NCBI GenBank assembly: GCA_027859095.1
Contig: JAQIBN010000259.1
Span: 1 to 49,392, forward strand
Source of the DNA: Spirochaetia bacterium
GTDB taxonomy: Bacteria > Spirochaetota > Spirochaetia > B11-G9
DNA length: 49,392 nt
Direction: 5' to 3'
Below are positions 1 to 7,506 of the stretch, piece by piece (within the stretch, counting starts at the first letter, position 1; each line of letters opens with the position of its first letter). The notes beneath the pieces were generated by a model, which was not told the DNA's origin, made no database searches, and worked only from the letters and a program-made list of their open reading frames with translations. The translations under genes were made by a program, and so were the position numbers.

Positions 1-65
1 CTCCCAGCTTTTCTCTTTCTATATTTCCTTCCCTTCCCTATTTCTTCTTTTAAAGACCATGACTC

Positions 66-100
66 CTGTTAACATTTGCTCTCTTGCTACTCGTTAACAG
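66..100. repeat. 8-bp inverted repeat with GTTAAC cores
   Basis: CTGTTAAC at 66-73 is matched by GTTAACAG at 93-100, separated by 19 bases. Each arm contains the palindrome GTTAAC. It lies just downstream of the minus-strand promoter at 109-138 and would fall in the 5' leader of that transcript, next to an AGGAG and an ATG that opens only a 13-codon frame. It may be an operator or a leader hairpin; the function is unknown. Confidence 0.4.
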
Positions 101-108
101 CGTCCGTA

Positions 109-138
109 CTTATATCAAATTATCTTGTTTACTGTCAA
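109..138 (-). promoter_or_regulatory. Sigma-70-type promoter reading out of the left edge
   Basis: On the minus strand TTGACA (133-138) is followed after 18 bases by TATAAG (109-114). No long coding frame follows before the window edge, so the transcript is either a non-coding RNA, an rRNA or tRNA leader, or a gene with a long leader. The remainder of 1-253 holds no supported gene. Confidence 0.5.
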
Positions 139-253
139 CCACTTCCGTGCTTTTTTAAGTATAATTTATATTTGATATAAAACTGCATTCCGCTTCAAAT
201 CAGCGTCGCTCAGCGAGATGTAATTTACATATTGAGCCGAAAAAAGTCAACAG

Positions 254-580
254 CTATTTATCTTTTTTTTCCACTTTTTGAACAAGCATATTTTTAGTTG
301 CTAAATCTGAAATAAGCCTTTCAAGTTCGGGAAAAAAATCTTTAATTTCAGGAGTTCTAACAGAAACAGAGGAACGCCCCCTATTAACAAGAAGAGCATA
401 CACTTCTCTACCTAATAATCCGTAAAGCTCATCTTCGTTTTTAGTAAGTTCTTTAATTTCCGTATCCAGTACCGTACGCTCACCAAGCTCTAAAGCCTGT
501 TGTTTGGCCTTTTCAAGCAAAATCTTCGACTGATCTATCCCCTGATTAAATCCCTTACCCAATTTCTTTTTCCAATTCAT
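254..580 (-). CDS. Small helical hypothetical protein (108 aa)
   Basis: Not recognised. The predicted product is 108 residues, soluble, highly charged and mostly helical, with a lysine-rich start and end and no signal peptide or membrane segment. A Shine-Dalgarno (AAGGA) lies 6-7 bases before the ATG. The first ~50 residues look like a short coiled coil; the middle (NEDELYGLLGREVYALL) suggests a small helix pair. It is the first gene downstream of a divergent region containing a tandem 12-bp repeat. The function cannot be inferred. Confidence 0.7.
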   Translation of the reverse strand: MNWKKKLGKGFNQGIDQSKILLEKAKQQALELGERTVLDTEIKELTKNEDELYGLLGREVYALLVNRGRSSVSVRTPEIKDFFPELERLISDLATKNMLVQKVEKKDK

Positions 581-607
581 AAATATTCCTTTTTATAACC
601 TTATACT

Positions 608-631
608 AGTTTAACCTCAAGTTTAACCTCA
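608..631. repeat. Tandem 12-bp direct repeat
   Basis: AGTTTAACCTCA occurs twice back to back (608-619, 620-631) in the short region between the divergent genes starting at 580 and 683. Perfect direct repeats in a divergent promoter region can be binding sites, but nothing here identifies a factor. Confidence 0.45.
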
Positions 632-645
632 TATAAAAAAAAGAC

Positions 646-674
646 AAGACAATTCTTATCTTTTGACTTATAGT
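646..674 (+). promoter_or_regulatory. Candidate promoter with -10 box 8 nt before ATG
   Basis: AAGACA (646-651), a 17-base spacer and TATAGT (669-674) precede the ATG at 683 by only 8 bases. No Shine-Dalgarno is present. If used, transcription would begin at or within a few bases of the start codon, giving a leaderless message. Confidence 0.4.
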
Positions 675-682
675 TTAGTGAA

Positions 683-961
683 ATGACAGAAGATAAAGAC
701 TTTAAATATTACAGATGCTCAAATTGTGGAAGATATTTTATTAATGAACAGGAAGAAGGGAATAAATTTTGTTCAGAAGAATGCAAAACTTACTTCAAAA
801 GCTGTAGAGCATGCGGTAACTACTTTACATCTTCAAGAACAGATAATGGTATATTCTGCTCCATGGAATGTGGAACTAATCCTGAAACAGAGACTCCTCA
901 TCTGGAACAGGATCTATCTCTTCTTCACCACCAACAGACTCTTTCAGTGGATAATCAATAA
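683..961 (+). CDS. Small double zinc-ribbon protein
   Basis: A 92-residue protein with two successive treble-clef or ribbon-like units: CSNCGRYF with FCSEEC, then CRACGNYF with FCSMEC, within residues ~12-65. The paired CxxC and CxxxC knuckles predict two bound zinc ions. The last ~28 residues are polar and unconserved in appearance. This tail is encoded antisense to the end of the TPR lipoprotein gene (86 bp overlap), so the two transcripts converge and overlap. Family and partner are unknown; the regularly spaced cysteines are what make it believable as a gene. Confidence 0.72.
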   Translation: MTEDKDFKYYRCSNCGRYFINEQEEGNKFCSEECKTYFKSCRACGNYFTSSRTDNGIFCSMECGTNPETETPHLEQDLSLLHHQQTLSVDNQ

Positions 962-1823
962 AAACACCCAAAATTTTATCTCTATCAAGAAGATCTTTAT
1001 AGTTTTTTAATTCATCAATTCTTTCATTACCATTAAAACCATTTTGAAGAGAAATTTCCAAAGCAGGTATCCCTCTTTCATAATCTTCAATAGCAGTTAG
1101 TAAAACAAATGCTTTGTCAAAATAAATTGCAGGTTCAGAATTAATATTTAAAAGAATATCATAGAGTTCAATAACCCTTTCATAATCCTTATCTATTTTT
1201 AAAGCTTCTATAAGAGCAATAATATTCTTTTCTAGACCTGGGTCTTTGTTATATGCTTTCTCAAACCAATTCAATCCAGTAGATAATTCAAGCTCTCTTT
1301 CTGTTAATCCCAAATTATAATAATTACTATCAGTATCCACACCGGCCTCTTCCAATCTTATAAGATGGGGATACGCTTCTTCATACATCAACATACTTAT
1401 CATTAAAATAGTAATATTATTCAAAGCATCTATATTATAAGGATCCAGCTGTAGAATTGAATCATAAATTTCAACAGCCCTGTCTAATGAGGTATATTTA
1501 TAATAACCCCAGGCCAGAACTTTTAATACTAAAATATTTTCAGGTTCCTTTTTTAGAAGACCCTTCAGGACTTTTATTCCAGACTCATATTCCCCGGATT
1601 GGATTTGTACCAAACCAAGATTAAAGGCAGCACTGGGAAAGGAAGGATCAATTTGAAGAGCTCTTACAAAGGCAGCAGAGGACTGCTCAAGTTTACCGAG
1701 ATCATTATAAGCATTTCCAAGATTAGAATAAGCTTCAACCAATTCTTGTTCATATGTAACAGAAGAGCATGAAGAAAGAATAATAATCAGAATACTAAAA
1801 TATAATAAAACATTTGATCGCAT
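876..1823 (-). CDS. TPR-repeat lipoprotein
   Basis: A 315-residue lipoprotein. The N-terminus is a hydrophobic signal ending in LSSC, a lipobox with the acceptor Cys at about residue 19. Several tetratricopeptide repeats follow (residues ~28-230), recognisable from A..NLGNAYNDLGK, AAFNLGLVQIQSGEYESG and repeated P..I.AL patterns. The C-terminus is acidic. It probably sits on the periplasmic side of a membrane as a scaffold. It is the last gene of a likely operon with the uracil phosphoribosyltransferase gene (23 bp gap). Its 3' end overlaps the zinc-ribbon gene on the other strand. Confidence 0.85.
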   Translation of the reverse strand: MRSNVLLYFSILIIILSSCSSVTYEQELVEAYSNLGNAYNDLGKLEQSSAAFVRALQIDPSFPSAAFNLGLVQIQSGEYESGIKVLKGLLKKEPENILVLKVLAWGYYKYTSLDRAVEIYDSILQLDPYNIDALNNITILMISMLMYEEAYPHLIRLEEAGVDTDSNYYNLGLTERELELSTGLNWFEKAYNKDPGLEKNIIALIEALKIDKDYERVIELYDILLNINSEPAIYFDKAFVLLTAIEDYERGIPALEISLQNGFNGNERIDELKNYKDLLDRDKILGVFIDYPLKESVGGEEEIDPVPDEESLFQD

Positions 1824-1846
1824 AATGAATTACTTACACTCCCGAA

Positions 1847-2911
1847 TTAACCAAGTACAGTTTTTTCAATTTTATTTAACTGAGCCCGGTAAAGAGAAGT
1901 AATATTTGTTCCATAATCAGCAATTAACTGTATAATATTACGTGGATAATCATTTTCATCCTCTCCATTCAACCTATCTCCAGCATCACCTAACCCAGGA
2001 ACAATATAAGCTAATTCATTTAAAACAGGATCCATCCAAAGAGTATAGATTTCAACATTTTCTATTGCCCTTATAATCCTCAAAGAACCCTTTAAAGCTG
2101 AAATAACATTAAAACATTTAATTGAATTAGGCTTTACACCCTGATCAAGAATATATTTCAAATTAGTAACTAAACTCCCTCCGGTAGCACTCATAGGGTC
2201 AGCAAAAATTAAATCTTTTCCATTTAATTCTTCAAGATTATAAAAGGACTTTTCCAAATCCAAAACATACTCCATATTGTGTTCTTTTTTGGAATCATCC
2301 CTCTTTATTTTGAATAGAGCAAATGGAGTTACGTAGTTAGATGAAGAATACTCCTCAATTTCTTTACTCATAATCATAGAAGGTAAAAGTGCCCCCCTAA
2401 GCATTACACACATAACTGTGTTTTCCACAAGATGATCAACATCCGGTATTTTATGGACAGCATAATTTTGAACCGGATATTTAACAGGAGTATCTATTAC
2501 AAGATAATTTTTTTTTCCTGATTTACTTTTTTCTCCATAGGCAAGGTTAAAAAGAAGTTCATATGCTCTTTGTATATAATAAACAAACTCCTGATGCTGT
2601 GTTTTTTTATTTCGTAATTTTGCAATTAATCTGGAAGCTTCACCATGATTTTCAATAGGTGTATCAAAAGGATAGATATGCAAATGCTCCTCTTTGGAAG
2701 AAATCTGCTGCATCAACTGACCCATAGTATCATACAGTCCAATAAGACGCTCTTTTTCCTTTTTTAAACGATCCTCATTGTGGGATGAAGAAAGAATTTC
2801 AAATGAACTGGTTGCTTCTGCATAAAAATCATCAAGTTTTTTTATATTTGCTCTATCTTCTTCTGTTAGATAACCATCAAGATCTTCAGCTTTCAGAATT
2901 ATTTTTTTCAT
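1847..2911 (-). CDS. Uracil phosphoribosyltransferase-like protein with N-terminal extension
   Basis: The C-terminal two-thirds carry the signature of uracil phosphoribosyltransferase, which makes UMP from uracil and PRPP in pyrimidine salvage. The PRPP loop reads DPMSATGGS (classical form DPMLATGGS) and the uracil-binding end reads [10 protein letters not shown]. The product is 354 residues against ~210 for standard Upp. The first ~140 residues are charged and helical and resemble nothing I recognise. This may be a distinct long clade with an added regulatory or dimerisation domain. It lies 7 bp downstream of the YjbH-like barrel gene and upstream of the TPR lipoprotein gene. Confidence 0.82.
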   Translation of the reverse strand: MKKIILKAEDLDGYLTEEDRANIKKLDDFYAEATSSFEILSSSHNEDRLKKEKERLIGLYDTMGQLMQQISSKEEHLHIYPFDTPIENHGEASRLIAKLRNKKTQHQEFVYYIQRAYELLFNLAYGEKSKSGKKNYLVIDTPVKYPVQNYAVHKIPDVDHLVENTVMCVMLRGALLPSMIMSKEIEEYSSSNYVTPFALFKIKRDDSKKEHNMEYVLDLEKSFYNLEELNGKDLIFADPMSATGGSLVTNLKYILDQGVKPNSIKCFNVISALKGSLRIIRAIENVEIYTLWMDPVLNELAYIVPGLGDAGDRLNGEDENDYPRNIIQLIADYGTNITSLYRAQLNKIEKTVLG

Positions 2912-2918
2912 ATTATAC

Positions 2919-3713
2919 CTACTTCAACGAAAACCCAAAAGAACCACCAATTGTAAATTTATCAATACCCTCATCAAAGACATCCATGAGAGTAGCGTCT
3001 ATTACAAGTTTATATGCACTTCCACCAAGAATATTTATCCTGAGTCCTGAGTTAAATGCTCCTCTTGTATTTGCATCGGTAATTCTTGAATCTGCACTGT
3101 AAGAATAGTTTGCGAACTCGCTAATCCAGCGGACATAACCATTAAAGACCTGAGGGAAAAGCGCCATATCAAACCCCATAGAAAAATCAATTCTATCATT
3201 CAAACCAGATTCAATATCAAAAGTTTTTCCAAATACTATGGTTGTAGAGGCAGGGATTTCCATAAAATCACCAGAATAAGTTGATGCCAAATAAACCTGA
3301 CTAAAGGTACGTTTAATATCTGATGTAATATCAAGGAGCTGTAAATTGGCACCAACAGCCATACCTGATTGTCCATCATTAAAAATTTGAAATTTTCCAA
3401 AAAGAATTAAATCTGATAAATTATCTCCTGATTGAGAATCAAATGTTAATCCAGCTTCCAGTTTCTTAAACATACTGACTGCAATATTTATTATACTTTC
3501 ATTTTCTCCAAATCCTCTGTTTGTAGAAAAATGATACCCAATATCTATTCCAAGATCAGATGATTCTTCCCAGCCAATTCTCCCTGTAGGTGTTGTGATA
3601 AGACCAGTTGTTCCACCTAGACTAAGTCCTTTTAAACTTTGCGAAAATACAGGGGTTACAGAAAATATAAATACTACTGATACTATTACTACTAAAATCA
3701 ACTTTCTGATCAT
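2919..3713 (-). CDS. Outer-membrane beta-barrel protein, YjbH-like
   Basis: A 264-residue exported protein. A signal peptide of ~24 residues ends near FSQS, followed by [13 protein letters not shown], which resembles the GxxGLInTPTA start of the YjbH/Wzi-like barrel family. The rest alternates polar and aromatic residues in strand-length pieces and ends in GFSLK, as expected for a barrel. A Shine-Dalgarno (GAGG) lies 6 bases before the ATG. It starts directly downstream of the tRNA terminator and is probably cotranscribed with the upp-like gene. Exact role unknown; an exopolysaccharide or cell-surface function would fit the family. Confidence 0.7.
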   Translation of the reverse strand: MIRKLILVVIVSVVFIFSVTPVFSQSLKGLSLGGTTGLITTPTGRIGWEESSDLGIDIGYHFSTNRGFGENESIINIAVSMFKKLEAGLTFDSQSGDNLSDLILFGKFQIFNDGQSGMAVGANLQLLDITSDIKRTFSQVYLASTYSGDFMEIPASTTIVFGKTFDIESGLNDRIDFSMGFDMALFPQVFNGYVRWISEFANYSYSADSRITDANTRGAFNSGLRINILGGSAYKLVIDATLMDVFDEGIDKFTIGGSFGFSLK

Positions 3714-3778
3714 TGCTACCTCATTTATTATTTTATTATTTTAAACCATATATTTTAAACTATATAACAGATGAGGAC

Positions 3779-3820
3779 AAAAAAAAAGCCTTTGTCAAAA
3801 GAGTTTTCTTTTGACAAAGG
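3779..3820 (-). terminator. Rho-independent terminator of the tRNA operon
   Basis: A perfect 14-bp stem (3789-3802 with 3807-3820) with a 4-base loop is followed on the minus strand by nine T residues (3779-3787 as A on the plus strand). It sits immediately downstream of tRNA-Glu and ends the tRNA transcript before the YjbH-like gene. Confidence 0.9.
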
Positions 3821-3823
3821 ATA

Positions 3824-3895
<72 letters not shown>

Positions 3896-3904
3896 ATATA
3901 AACC

Positions 3905-3977
3905 TGAGCCGCACAGGATTCGAACCTGTGACCCACGCCTTAAAAGGGCGTTGCTCTACCAACTGAGCTAGCGGCCC
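3905..3977 (-). tRNA. tRNA-Lys (UUU)
   Basis: A complete 73-nt cloverleaf: acceptor GGGCCGC paired with GCGGCTC, D arm AGCTCAGTTGGTAGAGC, anticodon stem ACGCC/GGCGT enclosing CTTTTAA (anticodon TTT), and T arm CAGGTTCGAATCCTG with discriminator A. CCA is not encoded. It is the first gene of the tRNA operon. Confidence 0.95.
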
Positions 3978-4045
3978 GTTAGTTAACAACCTCAAAACAA
4001 AATGCTTATTGTTTTGTTTAAATCGGTCTTTTCCGGGTACGATGG

Positions 4046-4074
4046 ACTATACAAAACAGCCGAAAAAATGTCAA
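4046..4074 (-). promoter_or_regulatory. Promoter of the tRNA-Lys/tRNA-Glu operon
   Basis: On the minus strand TTGACA (4069-4074), a 17-base spacer and TATAGT (4046-4051) form a near-consensus sigma-70 promoter ~70 bp upstream of tRNA-Lys. It starts 14 bp after the stop codon of the preceding barrel gene, so the tRNAs are transcribed independently. Confidence 0.8.
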
Positions 4075-4088
4075 TAGTTTGTATATTT

Positions 4089-5240
4089 TTAAATTCTAAA
4101 TTCAAAACCCAACTGTAAATTGTAGACAGGTTGAAGGCCTGGTTCTGTAGAAAGTTCAGATCCAAACATTGCAAGGTTCAGCTTGAAGTAATAAAGGTCG
4201 AGACCAAGACCGGCAGCTAGCAAGCCCTCATTAAACCCCGCTCTAACATCAAGTATACTCAACATGGAAACCTCTACCCCTAATCCAATATGAAGAATTG
4301 GATTTGTAGCTAATTCAGGATAGAGCCAAAAATCAAGAATATCGTAATAATCAAGATAGACCTTGACATCACTGACAAAGAGATTCTTCGATTCCAGATC
4401 CGGTGAATACATCATACCAAAATCCAGAGCAAAAGGAACAATACCATTTAACTCCTCTTTAGGAATAGCCCCTGATGTAAAATCATTGAAATCATCGTAA
4501 ACATTATGAAGTGTTGGGGAATAAAGATCTCTGCCGACAAGACCAAAGGTTATCATATCCTTATAGGAATAACGGAAACCAAGATCTACCCCTATCCCGG
4601 TTATGAAGTCAAAGGGTTTGGATTTAAGCGTTGCCAGACTAACATTCATAATATTGAGGGCAGACTCTTCAAAGGAGAGTTCCCCTTTAAAGGTTCCCTT
4701 AAGAAGCATACCAACGTCCAGTTGATTTATATCCGGTAAAGGGAGTGGGATTCTCATGGCATAACCCCCGGTAAGGATAACTTCCGAACCAATATCCGCC
4801 TTAACTGTTAAAGGACCACTTGAAGAAATTGTAGAGTAGGAATTACTATAGATACCAAAACCAAGCCCATCGCCGACATAACCAAAGGATAATGGACCAA
4901 GCATATCCAGACCAACATATATTCCCTGCAGCATGGCAGGCAGTGAAGCCATATCATTTGTAATTATTAAATTGGCAATATCAAATACAGGCCCTTTTAG
5001 CCCCAAAGTAATCTCACCAATACTAAACTCAGGTTCAGCTGTATAAAAACCTGCAGGATTGTTCATTAGACTGGAAAACCCATTGTTCATTGTCACATGA
5101 GGACCGCCGAGAGCAGATGCAGTGGGAGATATTATTGAGATAGGTGTCTCATAGATGTCTACAGCAAAAATGGAATAATGAATAATGAATAATGAAAAAC
5201 AGATGATCAATGATAATGCAAGATATTTACTATTCTTCAT
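4089..5240 (-). CDS. Outer-membrane beta-barrel protein (cassette 1)
   Basis: A 383-residue exported barrel protein. After a hydrophobic signal, the mature part begins with a motif shared with the protein at 7507-8634: SALGGPHVTM followed by a SSLMNNPAGF box. This is typical of FadL/PorV-like proteins (A...NPAG). The remainder is glycine- and aromatic-rich strands ending in FRI. I chose the ATG at 5240 because AGGAG lies 5 bases upstream; an in-frame GTG two codons earlier overlaps that ribosome site and is unlikely. It follows a lipoprotein gene by 21 bp, the same order as the paralogous pair at 7.5-9.4 kb. Ligand unknown. Confidence 0.78.
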   Translation of the reverse strand: MKNSKYLALSLIICFSLFIIHYSIFAVDIYETPISIISPTASALGGPHVTMNNGFSSLMNNPAGFYTAEPEFSIGEITLGLKGPVFDIANLIITNDMASLPAMLQGIYVGLDMLGPLSFGYVGDGLGFGIYSNSYSTISSSGPLTVKADIGSEVILTGGYAMRIPLPLPDINQLDVGMLLKGTFKGELSFEESALNIMNVSLATLKSKPFDFITGIGVDLGFRYSYKDMITFGLVGRDLYSPTLHNVYDDFNDFTSGAIPKEELNGIVPFALDFGMMYSPDLESKNLFVSDVKVYLDYYDILDFWLYPELATNPILHIGLGVEVSMLSILDVRAGFNEGLLAAGLGLDLYYFKLNLAMFGSELSTEPGLQPVYNLQLGFEFRI

Positions 5241-5261
5241 GAACACTCCTGTTGTATAAAT

Positions 5262-5879
5262 CTAAAAAGAAAAGGAACCAGACAGATCAGTCCAATCGGT
5301 ATATTCAGCTTTTGATATAAAAAACAAAGCTTTTTCTGCATCACTTGTCGCTGAAGCAAGATCAGCAGGAAGGGATGCACCATCAAAAAGAGTCCAGGCT
5401 GAATCCCGATCTGTAGATTGTATCGCTATAAGTAGTAAGGCTGCAGCTGCCTGAAGATATTGCTCCTCACTTGGAACAGCTCCATTATTAATAGCAGATT
5501 CCAGTTCATCAGCTGCTCCTTGTAAAAGCGTTCCACTTAAAGTATCAATAAGGGATGTGGGATCACCAGTTCCTTCCAACAACATTGTGGTCGCTTCTGC
5601 TATCACACCACTAACTCCGGATCCCGCAAATGCCAACTCTGATGCTAATAAATCTGCCTCTGCAGTATCTAAATCTTTTATTGCATTATAGGCATCGATA
5701 ATTGCTTGTTCATCTCCACTGGCTAACGCGCTTTCTGCATATGCGATCTGCTGTGCTGGAGGTAAATTAGAAGGATCCCTCTGAGCCCATTCGAGCACGC
5801 TGTAGGTAAAAATCTGCTGACAGGAGGAGAGGATTAAATAAATAACAACCGTGAAAGCGATGACACAGATTTTCTTCAA
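5262..5879 (-). CDS. Lipoprotein (cassette 1)
   Basis: A ~205-residue lipoprotein with lipobox LSSC followed by QQIF. The TTG at 5879 (LKKICVIAF) is the likely start: AGGGGG lies 6 bases upstream and it gives a normal signal peptide. An ATG 13 codons earlier at 5918 has a poor site and adds residues before the signal. The mature part is alanine-rich and helical and may contain degenerate TPR-like hairpins. It is paired with the barrel gene 21 bp downstream, as is its counterpart at 8645-9367. Together they could form an outer-membrane complex; the function is unknown. Confidence 0.72.
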   Translation of the reverse strand: MKKICVIAFTVVIYLILSSCQQIFTYSVLEWAQRDPSNLPPAQQIAYAESALASGDEQAIIDAYNAIKDLDTAEADLLASELAFAGSGVSGVIAEATTMLLEGTGDPTSLIDTLSGTLLQGAADELESAINNGAVPSEEQYLQAAAALLLIAIQSTDRDSAWTLFDGASLPADLASATSDAEKALFFISKAEYTDWTDLSGSFSF

Positions 5880-6042
5880 AATATAGCCCCCTGTTATATT
5901 ATCAGTTCGGTAAAACATATCTATACCTTTAGTCTATCACCTGTGGAGGAAATATCAAGAGGTGGAATAATAAAAGGTTTTGAAACAATATTTGGCAATT
6001 AATTCAATAACACCAATAATTTCAAATATTGTTGTTTTCCCC

Positions 6043-6324
6043 GTAGGTACGGGGCTTGCCCCCGTCCGATGTGTTCCATTAAAAACATCCCATTCCCCAT
6101 TGTTAACATGCGGTTGTTCATTATAAATATTCCGTAATCCATTAAAAATATCCGTTATTTTATCATTGTTGGATGTGTTCCATTATGGTTATTAAATTTT
6201 CCAACCATGAATGTATAATTTTTTACATGGATGCCCAATGTTTGGTTACGAATGCCCAATATTTAATCATGAACACCGAATATGGGGTTACGGATGCCCA
6301 CAAGGGGCGTCCCTACGTTGTTTT
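6043..6324. repeat. REP-bounded 21-bp minisatellite, unit C (~10 copies)
   Basis: Between a palindromic segment (CCCCGTAGGTACGGGGC, ~6043) and CCCACAAGGGGCGTCCCTACG (~6299) lies an uninterrupted array of degenerate 21-bp units, in phase from 6077 (6077, 6098, 6119, 6140, 6161, 6182, 6203, 6224, 6245, 6266). Typical units start CATT and carry AATATCC or GATGCCC. Read on the minus strand, the left flank resembles the linker of the adjacent transposase (TGKTTIFEIIG). It is a truncated, expanded copy of the transposase linker. The stretch from 5919 to ~5989 holds nothing I recognise. Confidence 0.75.
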
Positions 6325-6329
6325 TATTG

Positions 6330-6481
6330 TATAGGATTTGCGGTAATTGCCACAAACGTTTATAAAACCGTTGACAATTTGATTTTTTATACCATTTTAA
6401 ACCGATTTGTTGTAATTGATTTGAATGATTTCAAACAATGATGTTTTCCCCGTAGGGACGGGGCTTGTCCCCGTCCATTGT
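6330..6481 (-). pseudogene. Degenerate fragment of the RAYT transposase gene
   Basis: The stretch repeats, with an internal deletion and point changes, the part of the transposase gene at ~6690-6880. Shared text includes GGATTTGCG, TAATTGCCA.AAACG, ACCGATTTGTTGTAATTG and ATTTGAATG. On the minus strand it still reads KSITTNRF, matching KSITTNRY in the intact gene. It joins directly to unit B of the minisatellite and to unit C on the other side, so 5990-7294 is a nested series of related copies. Confidence 0.7.
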
Positions 6482-6660
6482 GATCCAATAAAAACATCCC
6501 ATTCCCCATTGTAAACATGCGGTTGTTCATTGTGAATATTCCGTAATCCATTAAAAATATCCGGTGTTTTATCATGGGTGTATGGGTTTCCATTTTTAAA
6601 TACCCAATTTTAACCATGAATTTGGTTGTGGATACCCACAAGGGGCATCCCTACGTTGTT
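6449..6660. repeat. REP-bounded 21-bp minisatellite, unit B (~7 copies)
   Basis: The segment is bounded by CCCCGTAGGGACGGGGC (~6449) and CCCACAAGGGGCATCCCTACG (~6635). Inside are seven in-phase 21-bp units (6486, 6507, 6528, 6549, 6570, 6591, 6612), the first four almost identical to units in the array at 6077-6160. On the minus strand they encode a 7-residue repeat: HRIFLMD, YGIFTMN, NRMFTMG, NGMFLLD. The shared anchors show that units B and C derive from one ancestor and differ in copy number. Confidence 0.78.
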
Positions 6661-6661
6661 T

Positions 6662-7294
6662 TCATCGTGTAGGGGGATGATAATTCATGGGATTTGCGAT
6701 AATATATTCCCTGATTCTGTTTAAATCATTTTCATTGCGTATTATGTGATCATGATATCGTAATTGCCATAAACGTTTGTCAAACCGTTGCCAATTGTTA
6801 TTTTTTACACCATTTACATACCGATTTGTTGTAATTGATTTGAATGCACCAATAATTTCAAATAATGTTTTTTCCCCCGATATCCCATTTTTAACATTTT
6901 TTGATCCATTAAAATGATCCGGTGCACCAGGGACGGACAATTTTTGGGGATGAATGCCCACAAGGGGCGTTCCTACATTGTTTTTGTTGCATGCGGGTTG
7001 GGTTTTATGGTGAACGGGTATTTTCCTGTTGGGTAATAATTGGATAATACCGTGGAAATGATCGGGCATGATGATGTATTTATCCAGAATTGCATGTGTG
7101 AACCTTTCAGGAATTTGTTTCCATTCCAAATCAACCATATTACCAACATCATTTAATTGAATTTTCCTATCCCTGATAACCCCAAATTTAATTCCCCGAT
7201 CCTGTGTTACTATTGTAAAAAAATAATATCCTGGCTGTGAATAATCATATCCGGTCAATCTAATGGAATAACGATTATATTTATAATCTACCAT
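6662..7294 (-). CDS. REP-associated tyrosine transposase (Y1_Tnp/RAYT family)
   Basis: A 210-residue HUH single-strand transposase of the IS200-like RAYT family, which cuts and moves REP palindromes. Visible features are the N-terminal RLTGYDYSQPGYYFFTIVTQ segment, the HUH motif HFH at residues 79-81 (MPDHFHGII), the catalytic Tyr candidate at residue 159 in GAFKSITTNRY, and the C-terminal signature RLWQLRYHDHIIRNE...EYIIANP. Length is normal. The linker at residues ~101-142 is itself encoded by a REP arm (NNVGTPLVGIHP) plus about four 21-bp units. Degenerate partial copies lie directly downstream. It appears intact; no flanking insertion ends are evident. Confidence 0.88.
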   Translation of the reverse strand: MVDYKYNRYSIRLTGYDYSQPGYYFFTIVTQDRGIKFGVIRDRKIQLNDVGNMVDLEWKQIPERFTHAILDKYIIMPDHFHGIIQLLPNRKIPVHHKTQPACNKNNVGTPLVGIHPQKLSVPGAPDHFNGSKNVKNGISGEKTLFEIIGAFKSITTNRYVNGVKNNNWQRFDKRLWQLRYHDHIIRNENDLNRIREYIIANPMNYHPPTR

Positions 7295-7453
7295 AAAGCG
7301 AAACCCCCAGAATTTACCAAACCAATAATTCCAAAATCAAAAATTGATCTAAATTAAATGTTAGTTATACTCCAGTACTGGGGATTTTCTGTTTATGCTT
7401 CAATATTAAATTGTGATATTGGTACAGCTGAATGGAAATTTCAGGTGATTCAT

Positions 7454-7484
7454 AAAAAAAGGCTGCTTTCAATAGAAAGCAGCC
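7454..7484 (-). terminator. Rho-independent terminator after the barrel gene
   Basis: A perfect 10-bp stem GGCTGCTTTC/GAAAGCAGCC with a 4-base loop, followed on the minus strand by seven T residues. It lies 23 bp past the stop of the gene ending at 7507 and separates cassette 2 from the transposase. The gap 7295-7453 shows nothing else. Confidence 0.9.
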
Positions 7485-7506
7485 CAATTATACCAAATAA
7501 TTATCT

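Noticed and set aside
726-1010. Second frame overlapping the zinc-ribbon gene
   Set aside because: Lacks any motif and shares the region with a frame carrying eight well-spaced cysteines.
5240-5246. GTG start two codons upstream of the cassette 1 barrel gene
   Set aside because: The GTG overlaps the AGGAG ribosome site that correctly serves the ATG at 5240.
6077-6632. Possible CRISPR array
   Set aside because: The units are contiguous and degenerate with no spacers, and no cas genes are nearby.
6387-6641. 84-codon open frame on the minus strand
   Set aside because: It is the translation of the 21-bp array plus a transposase remnant (KSITTNRF), with no start signal and a truncated transposase part, so it is treated as a repeat and pseudogene.
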